Shown: in pieces, positions 1-11,639 of the stretch
How positions within the stretch are numbered: position 1 is the first letter of the stretch
Layout: each line of letters begins with the position of its first letter
Assembly: GCA_031216915.1 (NCBI GenBank)
Contig: CM062289.1
Span: 247,877,187 to 247,941,186, forward strand
Reading direction: 5' to 3'
From: Pictodentalium vernedei
Taxonomy: Eukaryota > Mollusca > Scaphopoda > Dentaliida > Dentaliidae
Length of the DNA stretch: 64,000 nt
Translations under genes and position numbers: made by a program
Notes under the pieces: model-generated
Told to the model about the DNA's origin: nothing
Databases searched by the model: none
The model's input: only the letters and a program-made list of their open reading frames with translations

Positions 1-39
1 AACACAGATGATCAGCGATATCAGTCGATAATTACTAAC

Positions 40-1041
40 TTAGTTTGAGGGTTGTTTTTTTAAGATTGGGGTGACATTTGCTTTTTTCCATAATGAAGGA
101 AAGTACGAATTATTCAGTAATATGTTGAATAAAATTGAAAGTGGTTCGCAAAGAGAGGATTTACATTCTTTTAGGAGACGCGGGCTTATTTGATCAGGAC
201 CAGACGCCTTGGACACCTTTATGGACTTCATTGCTGCATATACTTCGTTGCAATGCAGGGTGATACTATCAATGCGTTGGAAAACATGTGTTGGTGGATC
301 TGGTAAGGAAGCATTAGTATCATCAACTGTTGGGATAGAACAGAAGTATTCATTAAACACTTCAGCTTTCTGAGCACTAGAAAAATACATTTTGTTTAGA
401 TGAGTCAGGGTGGGAATTTCTGTTGTGTTACAACTACCAATTAGTGTTTTTAGGGTCTTACACCACAGTGACGCTGGGGTTTCATTGCTTCTCAATGTAG
501 ACTGGGTTTTTGAAAGGTGCTGGGCTTTAGCTTTCCTGATGGCCGATACAACCTCATTCCGTTTAAGTTTGTACTTGGCCCAGGCGTGAGGGGAATCGGT
601 ATGTTTAGCAATGCGATACAGGCGTTTTCTCTGTCTCATTATGAGTCTTATTTCATTATGCATCCATTTCGGTTGATCCATTCTCACTGTTATAAATTTG
701 TTAGGTATATGTTTGGATGCAGTATCGAGTATTTTTCCGGTAACATTTGTAACTAGAGTATCTAAACATAGAGTATCAAAGATAAGGTCCCAGTCGGTAT
801 TAGAGAAAGCCTCGTTCAGTACATCATAGTTACCTTGAGAATAAAGCCATACCTTCCTCCTGAAAGAAGGAGGGCTTGGTTTCAAAAATTCGACTTCGAC
901 TGAAATTGGGCAGTGATAGCGGTTCATGTCTGGAATAATCGGTTCGAGAACTTCACATGTTTTCACATTGATTGTGTCACTAACAGCAAAGAGATCTAAC
1001 AAGGAAGCGGATGTCTCAGTAAAACAAGTTGGTTCATCCAC
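40..1041 (-). pseudogene. LINE ORF2: endonuclease end, linker and first RT blocks
   Basis: A 333-codon frame continues the element after the frameshift. It starts inside the endonuclease (DEPTCF...LLDLFAVSD), passes through the basic linker (KWMHNEIRLIMRQRKRLYRIAK) and enters RT at SKASGPDQISPRLLKEC and PSLWKKANVTPILKK. These are RT blocks 0 to 1 of CR1/Jockey-type LINEs. The stop at 40 is again a frameshift: codons for VSNYR and ISL can be read in a neighbouring frame over bases 1-39. The catalytic FADD block lies outside the window. The listed start is not an ATG, as expected for an internal fragment. The + strand frame at 517-756 is a shadow. Confidence 0.85.
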
Positions 1042-1112
1042 AAATCACCCGTGATAATTAAGTCGCTGACTGACGTGTCTCTAGCTTTTTCGATGGATGC
1101 TGATATGGCATC

Positions 1113-1991
1113 CTATGTATCTAGAGGACTATTGGGTGGACGGTAGAATACTCCTAATAATAACGATCTACTCCGTTTTGTAAATACTTCCGCCCATAGG
1201 CATTCCATATTCGCTGTATCGAGATCCGGTCTGTGTCGAAACGGGACACTCTCTTTAATATAAATGGCTACACCACCTCCCCTTGACGAGCGATCGAATC
1301 GCAATGGTTGATGGAACCCATGAAGTTGGACGTCAGATGAGGTATCGTTGCTGTGAAGCCATGTCTCGCTCAAGGCCACAATATCAAATGGTGCAAATTC
1401 ACATTGAATAATATCCAGTTTAGGTTTGACGCTTTGAATGTTAAGATGAACAGTTTTCAAAGTTTTTTGGCTGTGATCAGAATTAAAAGAATTTGGACCG
1501 GGTTTGCTTTCAGTATCACCTGATAATAATAAGCTTATAACTGAAAAGAATAAAAAGGACGTTAATATAAAAGATGTAGTTAATACTTTGAATAATGGGG
1601 TAGCCTTTGAAACATTCAAACGACTGTAGCGACGTGGAACTGGTTTGGTAAAATTAACTGAGTGAGGGGTAATAAGCACATTTGCTTGCCCAATGTACAA
1701 AGCAAACATGATGGAGAAGCTTTCATGCAGCTCAGCACCACTGAGACGCAAGAGCAAGTATATTAGGATACATGCAGATCTATCTTTCGTCAGACAGTGC
1801 TTTGAACTGCTAGAATAAACTGCAAGATTGAAATTTCCTATCCGGACACGGTATAATTCAAGTGAGCACATGGAATATAGTTGTAGTATCAGAAGCAAAA
1901 TGTATTCAATCTGGAATAAAATAAGAGATGTAACCGACAGTAAAAAGTCTTTGAGTTCTAGACTTGGAACTAAAGGATACAGAATACACAA
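1113..1991 (-). pseudogene. LINE ORF2 N-terminus: 2A-like motif plus APE endonuclease domain
   Basis: The 292-codon frame starts with about 150 mostly hydrophobic residues that I cannot assign. Around residue 158 it reads LLLSGDTESKPGP, a variant of the DxExNPGP 2A-like signal known from LINEs. The APE endonuclease follows. Asn near residue 184 lies in HLNIQS, Glu near 209 in ALSETWL, then come GGGVAIYIKES near 240 and LGVFYRPPNSP at the end, all standard blocks of this family. The frame ends at a stop within the endonuclease. The missing middle continues in another frame over 1112-1042 (DLIITGD can be read there), so the break is a short indel. The domain nicks target DNA to prime reverse transcription. 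Confidence 0.8.
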
Positions 1992-2090
1992 GAAAGGAAG
2001 TGAAGGTAATAAAATATATACAAAATAACTTGAGTGTTTGTATAGGGGTAAGGTTTATGGACACCTTAAGCAAAGTCAAAAATATTCTCT

Positions 2091-2880
2091 TTACACTAGT
2101 GAATTGTCGGTATAAGATTACTCTTTGGGTTGGACTCACACAGCTAATGTTTGGGAGTAGACTTTCGCCTATGTACTTGGAATGGGCTTCAACGTTTTCT
2201 CATTGTTCATAGGACTGTTCGTGGGAAGTGCGAGTTGCGCAAGTTTCATCAGGAATTATGTACCATTGTTACAAAACCATGGCACTGACAAGACGAAAGT
2301 CAAGCCCTTCCTTCCTGCCACGAAAGTGTCGAAAGTTGGCAGGAAGAAAGTGCTGTTGCATTTGTATTTAATATTACAATGGCACGAAAGAGGTGGACCC
2401 AACCCCTAGTAGTAGATCCCTCTTGCAACAAATGAGCTTACATGGAAACGAATGACAAGGAGAGAGAAAAAAATGCATTTGCAAGAGGGAATAAAGGGCG
2501 CCCCCACCTGTGGTTGATGAATCCAGCGCAAGCGCAACCTACATAAACAATTAGATGTGGTTCATCAAGCATTTAGTGTTTTCAATTACGTTGACCAATC
2601 GTCGCCTGGGTGCCAGAATGTTCGATGTCCCGGAGGGACATAGAACATTCTAGCACCCAGGCTATGCAATAGCGGTCCCTGTTACACTATCGTCGCGGGA
2701 TACTATGAGGTAACAACATGGCACCATGAACAGAATTTAGAGAGAAAAAATAAAATAAAATTTTGATCATGTCACGACGTGGTCACGACTCGATCGAGAC
2801 ATTATGTCCTAATTTCCAATGATAACATTGGAAATTGGTGGGTTGGGACAAGAAGAGGGTTTATCTCTCGAGTAGGCATC
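2091..2880. other. Intergenic repeat-derived DNA with small inverted repeats
   Basis: I recognise no gene here. A perfect 12-bp inverted repeat (TCCCTCTTGCAA, 2417-2428 and 2479-2490) lies 50 bases apart. A second pair around CTTCCTGCCA/TGGCAGGAAG lies at about 2310-2345. The strongest hairpin is listed separately. Confidence 0.5.
2604..2662. repeat. 28-bp-arm near-perfect hairpin
   Basis: The left arm 2604-2631 and right arm 2635-2662 are complementary at 26 of 28 positions, with a 3-base loop. Both ends carry GCCTGGGTG/CACCCAGGC. It could be the core of a palindromic MITE, or a transcribed hairpin. Nothing nearby decides between these. Confidence 0.8.
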
Positions 2881-4420
2881 AATATGGACGAGATAACTTT
2901 CCAAATAACGAAGAGTCGAGATTACTTTTTCATTATTCGGTCCTGGACGCACATCATAGCAACTGGGTAGATGGGTAACATTCTTAATCTGCGAGCCTTA
3001 TCAAGTCAAGTCTCGGATGTGCAACAATTGTGATTCATCAACTGGCAAGTAGATATTATAATACATTTGTACAACACATATTACATCAGCTCGTAAGTAT
3101 ATACTATATCTGATACTATTTCCCATATATACACAACACTCTTGGAGTATAGTTTCTGATTGGCGTAAAGCTGATTTTGGATATCGTTTACGTGAGGTTA
3201 AGTCTCACCTATTTTCCATAGAGAAAAGCATATATTTATATTGCTACACAACCGCACCGCCCAAACATCACAAAGGCATCAGGGAGAAAATTGGAGACGA
3301 AGTCTCGTTCGATGCACGACTGAGTGGCGATCCGATCGAGACTCCATACCCAATTTGTAGGTTTTTTTCTGGTTTTTACAAGCACACAGCATATTCTTAG
3401 TAAAGTGTCCCATCAAGCGGATGTGAGTGTGTGTTAAAGGGGGAGGGCATGGCGAATATTAATGGGGTTGCTCTGTGTGTAGTCGTCCAAGTGACACCCC
3501 AAATTGCATGCATATTGAGAAGCCACGAGGAAAACTCATTAGGGGCGTTTGCGGTTGTGGGGGGGGGGGGGGGGGCAGGTTTAATTTTGACGCACACCAC
3601 TCAAATCACAATACAAAGGAGGTATCACCTGCAATAAAACATCAATGTGGGCGAGATAACTTTCCGCGTAGCGATGAATTAATATTATGTTTCGTTGTTC
3701 GGTCTTGGTACCACATCATAGCATGTGGTGGGTGGGCAACAGTTCTAACCAGAGTACCTTAACTAATCGAATCTCAGATATACAACTAAAGTTCATCAGC
3801 TAACAAGTGTAAAAATCATAACAGTTTTCACAATATAATATTAAACCAGTCGCAGGTACACACTATAAACGATTTCACATATATACATATAACTGTTGGA
3901 GTAATGTTGTAAAGCATGTTAATTCCAAGAGAAGACCACATATTAGATTGAAATTCAGGGACGTGAAATTAAGTCACACTTCATTTCTCACGTAGAAGAG
4001 CTTATATTGCAACACCACCACACCAACCAAGCATCATAATGTATTAGGGAGAATATCGGAGATGAGATCTCGATCGGCACACGACTGAATCGCGAACCGA
4101 TCGAGATCTCATACCCGATCTAAGGAATTTGTCTGATTTTGCAAGCACGCAACAGCATATAGGGAGTGGGGTCAATCTTAACAGAAGTGTATTTATCAAG
4201 TGGATATGTGTATATGTGGGTGGGGGGGGGGGGGGGGGGGATTGGGGGGAGGGGGGTGTAAGTATTAATGGAGTTGCTCTAATATAGTCATCCAAATTAA
4301 AATGGATGTTGACAAACTACGAGTAAAGCATATTACTGGCATTTGGGGTTCGTGGGAGAGCAGTTTTAATTTTGGCCGGCACATCACATAATCACGATAC
4401 GATTGAGATTCCATGTCTAC
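2880..4420. repeat. Diverged direct duplication, period about 766 bp
   Basis: The block from about 2880 recurs from about 3645. Both copies contain GATAACTTTCC, a HxxCATAGCA stretch, a GATCCGATCGAGA/GAACCGATCGAGAT element (near 3340 and 4100), AAGCAC(A/G)CA(A/G)CA and then a poly-G tract (about 3558 and 4220). Weaker relatives of the CGATCGAGA element occur near 4690 and 5015, so the array once extended further. No coding sequence is recognised. Confidence 0.65.
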
Positions 4421-5600
4421 ATTTTGTGACTACAAACAACGAGAATTGTTATGAGTATGAAAAGAGTGTGCAGTCTTGGTATTAAGTCGAACATGTTACA
4501 TCACACCAGACAGTCATCTGGCAGTAAAAGCAATATTTCTCAGCTTGAATTTTACCACTAACACGCAATCATCTGACCGCATTTTGGGTATTTCAGACCA
4601 CTGCGTCTCAGTTATGCCATGCTGGTTAAGGAACAACAAGTTGGGATAACAGGATCGGTCTGGTCCAATACCCGAATGGGTATACTGCAACACTACAACT
4701 GAAACCCGATCGGATCACAACATAGTCGCGAACCGCACAAAACTTCATTATCGTTTTTGATACCATATCAGCGGACAATGGTAAGATTGTGTTAAGTGAG
4801 GGGAATCTTGATAGTAAATCTAACATGTATTAAGCTAGAACATGTCAGAACAGTCATGCATATCGTACAAATATCTCTCACGATCATATTTTAGAGGGGC
4901 CACGGTAATTTTCGAACGATGAGTTGGGATAGTATGAGCGAACTGGTCCAATACTGATGTGGGACTACAATGGCACCACTATCAAAATCGGGGCTGAAGT
5001 TTCGACCGAGTCGCGAAGAGATCGCGATCCGATGGAAACTCCACAGCCTATTCTGCCTGCATGATAGAGAAGCCCGGTAGAAGTTAGATGAGCGTGGGCA
5101 ATGTAATCAATCACCACATTAAGTATTCCTCTACGTGACGGCCAAAGCCAATCAGCGCCATACACAAGAATTGCCATTTATTTTTGAATAATTTCATCTC
5201 TTACTTCCAAAACATAGGTCAAAGATCCCTCATTGGAACGAATGTCTCACACTTGCTCCAATGAGGGGTCACAACGCATGCCCTGGAAGCACAAAATGAC
5301 ATTTTTAGTTATATGAGAATTTTTTACGCGTGTCGTCTGCTACTAGCGTCATATGCAAGGGGATATACCAAGTTCGTACTGACATGTGGTCATAAGGGGG
5401 ATATTTCTCACCAACACAGTGTTGCAAGCCTTAGCGTCGTGATAATTTTCCAACAATGGGTCTCATTTGCTACGTCACTGTGTTATCACCTGACTTCAAA
5501 ATCAAAACAAGCAACGCAAAGTTTGCAACAGTGATGGATGGAACGTTCAACAAACGATAAACGACGAATAACACATGATAAAAAATTGTGTTTGCTTTGG
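4420..5600. other. Unassigned AT-rich DNA, decayed continuation of the upstream repeat
   Basis: Short remnants of the upstream unit (TCGCGAACCG near 4728, TCGCGATCCGATGGAAACTCC near 5022) can be seen. A short inverted pair (CCTCATTGGA at 5228 and TCCAATGAGG at 5257) is also present. I see no gene. Confidence 0.4.
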
Positions 5601-6480
5601 GGTATGTATAAGCCATGTGTCCTAAGTCGCTACTGTTAGAAAAGCGGGTTAGGTATGAAATTGACCCGATTTGGTCAGAAGTTTCTCCATCAGACCATGC
5701 ACACGTTCCAATCAACGGAACCGGCTCGTCAAGCCAATTCCATTGATGATCAGATGTACATGGCTCCACTAAGATTTACCTTTTAAATCTCAGGTGAAAT
5801 CAAATATTTAAATTTGTGAATAATTGTGTTGGGTATAGGGCAAGAACAGGTCATGTAATCCGTGTCACGTCCACTGGAAAGGAAATGGCTTGAGCGTGAG
5901 ACAAACTAAAATAAATGAGTAGTTTCTCGATGAATCCATGCTCGCGCGAACATCAAGAGGGCCAGCTCGTCGATCCAGACCCATTGATGACCATGCATGC
6001 ATCATTCCACTAATATGTGCCTATTGAATTTCATTTGAAGTCAAATAGTTAAAATTTTGTTGGGAAATTTTGTCGGATATGAATTAACAATAAGCTATAT
6101 AACCTTTGACGCTACTGATAGAAAAACGGATTGGGTGTGACAAGGGCAGGAGTGGGTCGGACGTTTCTCAGGCCCATTGATGACCATGCATGCATCGTTC
6201 CACTAATATGTACCTATTAAATTTCATTTGAAGTCAAATATTCAAAATTTTAATGGGAAATTTTGTCGGGTATGAATTGACAATATGCTATATTACCTTT
6301 GTCACTACTGTTAGAAAAGCGGATTGGGTGTGTCAAGGGCAGGAGTGGGTCGGACGTTTCTCATGGGACCAAGAGCACGTTCTCAACACGGGGATCGTAT
6401 CATCGAACCAGTTCCATTGTTGACAACGCGCGCATGGCTCCACTAGGAGGCATCTATAGTTGGAATATTTTAGAGAATTG
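5600..6480. repeat. Tandem repeat, unit about 195-200 bp, diverged
   Basis: Units starting CCATTGATGACCATGCATGC recur at about 5978 and 6176 and end in GGGCAGGAGTGGGTCGGACG (about 6145 and 6340). More diverged units precede (TTGATGATCAGATGTACATG near 5740) and follow (TTGTTGACAACGCGCGCATG near 6417). The open frames over it are by-products of the repeat. Confidence 0.75.
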
Positions 6481-6825
6481 TGTTGGATATAGTAGTTACT
6501 TGACTAACTAATTGATGAGCTAGTTAAACTGTTGACAGGTTAATATATAATTAATTTATAATGAATGACTGTGACATATTCAAATTTATTCTTTGAACAA
6601 TTTTTGAATTTGTTTTCCAGCTTGTCCATATGAACTGCTATCTTCCCTGGATAAGGGCACCATGCGGAGGAAAGAGGAGGTTCTTTCCTTCCCGGGTCAG
6701 TCTACACAGGTGTCAGAGGCCTTCGGTCTGCTTGATGACGCCACCATTGACCTAGCAAATAAAAAAAGAAAGGCGGTTTCTTATCATCTGCTTCTCTACA
6801 ATTACCGTTTTCTCGATCACGTTTT

Positions 6826-7500
6826 ATGAAAACTGTCAGAGAAGACGTTCAGAGAGCTCCTCTGCATTTGGATGAGTGGACATCGGAATTAGATATTTCA
6901 TTGCCTGCTTCATTCAATGCCCATACCGGCGTTCTGGAATCTTCTATTGATTCAAGTCGTGCAATTTTGGCCGTAATGTCATACGCAGACCATATTACTA
7001 GGGCTTTGTCTTTGCGGAAGGGACTTTGACGACATTACTCCGCCGTGCAGTCCTTTCTAGAACAATCATGTTTGCCACATACCACTCCGCCCTTTCAGTG
7101 GCTAATTTGGACTTGGTTAAACATGACAGAGACTTAGCATCGTCTACCTTGATTGACGATTAGGTCAAAAGCTCTCTCAGAGTTGCATAGGTTTCGGGTC
7201 ATACTTTGTTTAATGGCAAATTGTCATTTCTGTAGCAGGAAGCTACCAAAAAGGCTACTAACACTTTGTTGTTAAGGTCAGTTTCGCAACAGCAGTCGAC
7301 TGCTGGACGTGGTAGATGAGGAGTCTCCTTTTCGCAGTTGTTGAAGAGGGGTTCCTCGCATGATTCTAAGAAATTCTGGAAACCGTTGATCTGCTGACTC
7401 TGGTAAGGGACGTAAGTCTTATAAGGACTTTAAGACTGATGCACCTAAACCGTCGGCTCTAGGAGGTTCTCAGGGAGGATGTAGTTTCTCTTCGAAAGTC
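6826..7500 (+). pseudogene. DIRS element A gag remnant
   Basis: The frame at 6826-7029 matches the middle of element C gag. VLESSIDSSRAILAVMSYADH aligns with VLETAIASNRANLDALSYADH of C, and ITRALSLR with LTKALSLR. Further pieces follow in other frames to about 7500 (CATYHSALSVANLDLV can be read near 7070). The N-terminal Cys-rich segment present in C is absent. Gag-like proteins of DIRS elements are thought to bind element RNA. This copy is broken by several stops and frameshifts. Confidence 0.75.
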
Positions 7501-7529
7501 CTACAAATGATGTTCTAGACCTCTATTGC

Positions 7530-9333
7530 TCTCCAGTTGGCGGAAGGTTATCAAAATTCGCAACCAACTGCATAGAGATAATAGAAGATCAGGGGGTAAG
7601 GTATGTAGTTGAAAGGGGTCTTTGGCTGTCATTCCGATCAAAACCTCCCCTAACAAGAAGTTCAGACAAATCTGGCAAATATTTCAAAGAGAGAGTCTCT
7701 TCTTTTAGAAGTTCAATCTCTCTTAGAAAAGGAGGCAATAGAGGTTGTAGCGAACCCCAATTCTCCAGGATTCTAAGGTCATTTGTTCCTTGTGCCGAAG
7801 CCAGACAGCTCGTTCCAACCAGTAATAGACTTGAGCTGGATAAACAAATTGATAATAGCTCCAAAGTCTTACATGGAACCTATCTGGTCGGTAAGAGCGA
7901 GCATCCGAGTGAACGACTTTGCGGCACTTTCATGTCTTGATCCATCCGGCACTCAGAAAGTTTCTTCATTTTGCCATACTGGGAAAGGTTTACCAGTTCA
8001 GAGCGATGTGTTTCAGTCTGAATATGACCCCTTGGGCCTTCACTTGGATAATGAACTCGGGTCATGTCTTATTTCCTATCTCATTCGGCAGTGATAACGT
8101 CAGCTTATCTGGACAACATTCTTCAAAGATACAGTGACAAAAGCATGCTTCAGAATGATGTTCAGAGTCTGCTTCTGTTGTTCCGACGTGTAGGTTTCAT
8201 TGTAAATGAAAAGAAGTCGGATTTGACTCCGTCAGTGTCCATCATTCACTTGGGAATGAGTTTCGAGACTCACAACAATCTGGTCCATCTTCCCACAACC
8301 AGGGCAAAGCTGGTCAGTTATTATGCTCATTTTCTCCTAAACTCTCTCACAGTGTCAGCAAGGGAGTTTATGAGATTGATGGGACTGTGCGGAGCGGCTG
8401 CAGAGCTAATTCCACTTGGTCGATTATGCACGCATCCTCTCCAGGTTTTCTTCATTCAGAACTGGAGTGTCAAAACGCCTTCGCTCGAAAGCCAGTAAAA
8501 CAGAAAATTCAGATTTGGGCGGACCTTCAATGGTTAATTCAGGGAGTTCCACTTCAAGTACCGGATCTGGTCTTCACTATTATGATGGATGCCAATCAGA
8601 TGGGTTGGGGTGCCTCCCTGATTCCCGCAGATCTAAAGTGTCAGGGTCTTTGGGGCTCTTGGTTCCTGGAGAAACATATAAACATCAAGGAGATGATGTC
8701 CATTTGGCTAGCCCTAAAGCATTGTATAGTTCATGTAGGGAACACCCATGTTCAGTTTTTATCAGGCAATACCACAGTAGTGGCATACCTCAGGAATCAG
8801 GGCGGCACTCATTCTATTCCTCTAGTCGAATTGACGGAGAAAATTCTCCTATTCACTCTGGATCCTCACATTCTTATCTCGGTCCATCATATTCCGGGTC
8901 GTCTGAACAAAGTTGCAGACTCGGTCTCAAGAAAAGGTCGTCTGTTACCATCGGAGTGGACTCTCAACAGATGTGTCTTCAGTCAGATTTGCTACCAGTG
9001 GGATCGCCCCATGTTAAATCTTTTTGCCACTAACCTAAACTATCAGCTTCCGACGTTCGTGTCTCAGTACCCAGATCCTCTGGCATATGCAGTGGACGCT
9101 CTGTCAGTTTCATGGAAAGCAATAGTAGGATATGCATTTCCTCCAATTCCTCTTGTTCAGCAGATCTTGTTGAAAATCAAACGCTCTCATTGCAAGATTC
9201 TGTTGGTAGCATCTCTGTCAACACAGAAACTATGGATCAATCTCATCAGGTGTCTGTTGTGGGACATCCCTCGAAAACTTCTACCACTAAAGGATCTTCT
9301 GTTTCAAGGGAAGCCCCACTGACTGCATCATAA
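7530..9333 (+). pseudogene. DIRS element A reverse transcriptase/RNase H, broken
   Basis: Pieces at 7783-7925, 7919-8060, 8064-8498 and 8387-9322 line up with C. They show FLVPKPDSSFQPVIDLSWINK, YQFRAMCFSLNMTPWAFT, AYLDNIL, DANQMGWGASL and HIPGRLNKVADSVSRK. Two lesions hit catalysis directly. About 27 bases near 7930 are deleted, removing RT motif A (SIDLKDAY in C), and YLDD is changed to YLDN near 8110. In RNase H, the SDNTTV aspartate has become Gly (SGNTTV, near 8765). The second reading frame through this region (8416-9033) also stays open and matches the alternative frame of C. Confidence 0.88.
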
Positions 9334-9339
9334 TCCAGC

Positions 9340-10359
9340 TGGTCTCAAACTTCACGTCTTTCCGTTGTGTGGTCCTTCTTGCACCGAAAGCAATTTTCAG
9401 GATGAGCAGTGGATGCAATTTCTAACTGCTGGAGGCCCTCCTCTTCGTTAAACTATGCTGCTAAGTGGAAAGTCTTTTTCCATTGGTGTGTGGATCAGTC
9501 TGTGGATATTTATAATCCACCTTTTCATCAAATTGCCAACTTTTTGGTCTACCTTTTTGACATATTAAAACTGCAGCACGTTACTATTAAGGGCTATTGG
9601 TCTATGTTATCAGACACATATGCTCATCATGATCATTTGGCTGTTGGATCACATCTTTCTTTATCCAAGCTAGTTGGAAACTTCTCTATCGATAGAACTC
9701 GAACCTTAAGATTAATTCCCAAATGGAATTTAGCTTGGGTTCTTCTGAAGTTAAGGGAACTCCTTTTGAACTGTTAGATGAGGTTGAATTTAAATATCTT
9801 AGTTATAAAATGGCCTTTCTCTTAGCCTTCGCTTCTGCTAAAAGAGTTAGTGAACTTCCTGCTTTATCAGTAGAAGATTCTCATTTCTGTAGTATGGGTA
9901 ATACTATTACTCTTACTACGGAGGTGGGATTCTTAGCTAAGAACCAGATTCCAGATAGGCGGCCTGAGCCTATTGTTATTAAGGCTTTACCATCTTCGGA
10001 CAACCTTAGACCAGTGTTGTGTCCAGTAAGAGCTCTTTGTATTTATAAGCATTACTCTAGCTTTTTTTAGAAAAGGCAGAAAGAGATTTTTTCTTTTTCT
10101 TATTTCTAACAGACAAGATATTTCAGTACATTCGATTGCTAAGTGGATTCAGTTGGCGATACGTATTGCCTATGAGAATCTTTCTTCAGATCCACGTTCT
10201 GTAAATAAGATTTCGGCTCATGAAGTTAGAGCGTTATCTTCTTCTTGGGCTTATTCCAATAGTATTGCCATTACTGATTTAATGAAAGCAACTTACTGGA
10301 CACAACCTTCTACTTTTACCAAGTTTTATATTAGAAACTTGAGAGTCTATTTCCGGTGA
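9340..10359 (+). pseudogene. DIRS element A tyrosine recombinase, frameshifted
   Basis: Three pieces (9409-9777, 9723-10070, 10153-10359) cover the recombinase. They are the N-terminal SAM-like part (LNYAAKWKVFFHWC, VTIKGYWSMLSDTYAHHD), the first catalytic Arg in SAKRVSELPAL, the HxxR box in SAHEVRALS and the nucleophile Tyr in TFTKFY. All catalytic residues remain, but at least two frameshifts split the gene. Tyrosine recombinases integrate DIRS circles without target duplication. Downstream lies the element's 3' non-coding part. Confidence 0.87.
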
Positions 10360-10968
10360 CTTTAGATCCTTGGGTCCTCTTTCTGTCGCACAGAATGTCG
10401 TCCATTAATGTAACACCTTTTACATGTCTTAGGCAGCCCACTCAAGCACTGACACCAGTCCGCTGCACTCTCGGTTCTGAGGATTCTTCCTTCAAAACAA
10501 GGGGAAGGGTGGGGGGATGGTTTCCCCTTAGTTTCATCTGGCTTTATAGTGAAAAGCAAGGGAATGCCTCTCCCAAGGACAGTGGTCAGGGTTCGGTGCT
10601 GATTGGTTTAAAGTGCAGCTCGGTGTGAAGCATTATGTATATGTCATGTGTCATACAAGCGTTTATATACAATCCTCGGACACTTTTAAATGAGTATAAA
10701 GCGTCTCATTCTCTGGACTGGCTTTATAATTGGTTTCCTTCACCGAATTAGCATAATGGGTTATGCTGGCATTGAATGGAGAATTTATTATATATTGCTC
10801 CTTTAAATTGTTGGTGTTATGTCTTTCTCTATTATTATATAAGAAAAAGACATATGTAATTCCTCATTTATCTCCTATTCTCATGTAGGAGTCCTCCTTT
10901 CAGTCAGAGTAATAGAGATATTATTGTTTCCTTTTAAGGTCCTAGGCCCTCCAGCCTTTTTACTATTC

Positions 10969-11056
10969 AGCTAAGTGTGGGCCATTGGTTGTGACATAAA
11001 AAACTGAAAATTTTAAAGTAATTTGTATATTTTTTATGCTTACCAATGGCTCAGAC
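10969..11056 (+). repeat. Internal complementary region of DIRS element A
   Basis: It reads as the reverse complement of a left element end (AGCTAAGTGTGGGCCATTGG...) followed directly by that of the right end (...TATTTTTTATGCTTACCAATGG). This is the arrangement used by DIRS elements to align ends during circle formation. The matching left end of A is no longer present. Confidence 0.8.
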
Positions 11057-11633
11057 AGGAATGGCCCTCCCATGAGTGGGCACTCATACCTCCCCTCTGA
11101 TTTGATTGATTGATTAATTTATTTAACGACAAACATAATATACAAAAAAGTACAGAAATGAGTATAGAGTTGTATCATTAACAAACATTATTGTACAAAG
11201 ATTATAAAATTAGGACTAAATATTATGGATATCATACGGAGGAAACGTAGCCAGATTGGCTGTCTACCTGTTTCCCCCGAAAAAAGAAAGAAATAAAAAA
11301 AAAAGAAACGTACCAGAAGGGAAAAAGAACAAAAAAAAAAACAAAGACAAAAAAAAGTACAAAAAACAAAACAAAACAAAGATTTATAACATTTAGGAGG
11401 CACAACTAGAAAGAATGATGCTTGGCACCAATTTTGGTGTCTTCCTGGTTACTGCGCATGTGCAGTACAAAAGTATGGAGGACCAGATAGGACTTTGAAT
11501 TTTGGATTTGTAGGAACATTTTGAGGGTTAGGGGTTCAAAATGTTTGTTTGGCTCTGGAAGTTAATGAGTTTGCACCAGCTAAGTCCAGGCCATTGGTAT
11601 GTATAAAAAATATACAAATTACTTTAAATTTTT
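11057..11633 (+). repeat. Right inverted terminal repeat of element A, split by an insertion
   Basis: It opens with CAGACAGGAATGGCCCTCCC and ends near CAAATTACTTTAAATTT, as in elements B, C and D. It includes the palindrome-like CTGCGCATGTGCAG (11452-11465). Bases 11100-11409 do not belong to it. Confidence 0.8.
11100..11409 (-). mobile_element. Insertion with (AATC)n-type tail, LINE/SINE 3' end candidate
   Basis: Elements B and C have no such sequence at this point. Read on the - strand, the insert ends in AAATAAATTAATCAATCAATC. Short tandem tails of this kind terminate many invertebrate LINEs and SINEs. The rest is A/T-rich and non-coding, so the family cannot be named and no clear target duplication is visible. 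Confidence 0.5.
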
Positions 11634-11639
11634 CATTTT

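Larger units (their letters stand above)
1..2090 (-). mobile_element. APE-type non-LTR retrotransposon (CR1/Jockey-like), 5' half, cut by window edge
   Basis: The - strand reads, in order, a hydrophobic leader with a 2A-like motif, an apurinic endonuclease domain and the first RT blocks, then runs off the window start. This order fits CR1/Jockey-type LINEs. Small frameshifts between the endonuclease and RT parts, and again near position 40, show an inactive copy. The 5' boundary near 2090 is approximate because no target duplication can be seen on one side only. Confidence 0.8.
6640..11633 (+). mobile_element. DIRS-like element A, 5'-truncated and inactive
   Basis: It carries remnants of gag, RT/RNase H and tyrosine recombinase in the same order as intact element C (32.1-39.2 kb). 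An internal complementary region and a right inverted terminal repeat follow. The left terminal repeat and the gag start are missing. Its terminal repeat (GAGTTTGCACCAGCTAAG) is closer to elements D and F than to C, so A belongs to a different subfamily. A 0.3-kb insertion splits the right terminal repeat. Confidence 0.85.

Noticed and set aside
5600-6480. CRISPR-like array
   Set aside because: Units are about 195 bases without short repeats and unique spacers; this is ordinary tandem repeat DNA in a eukaryote.
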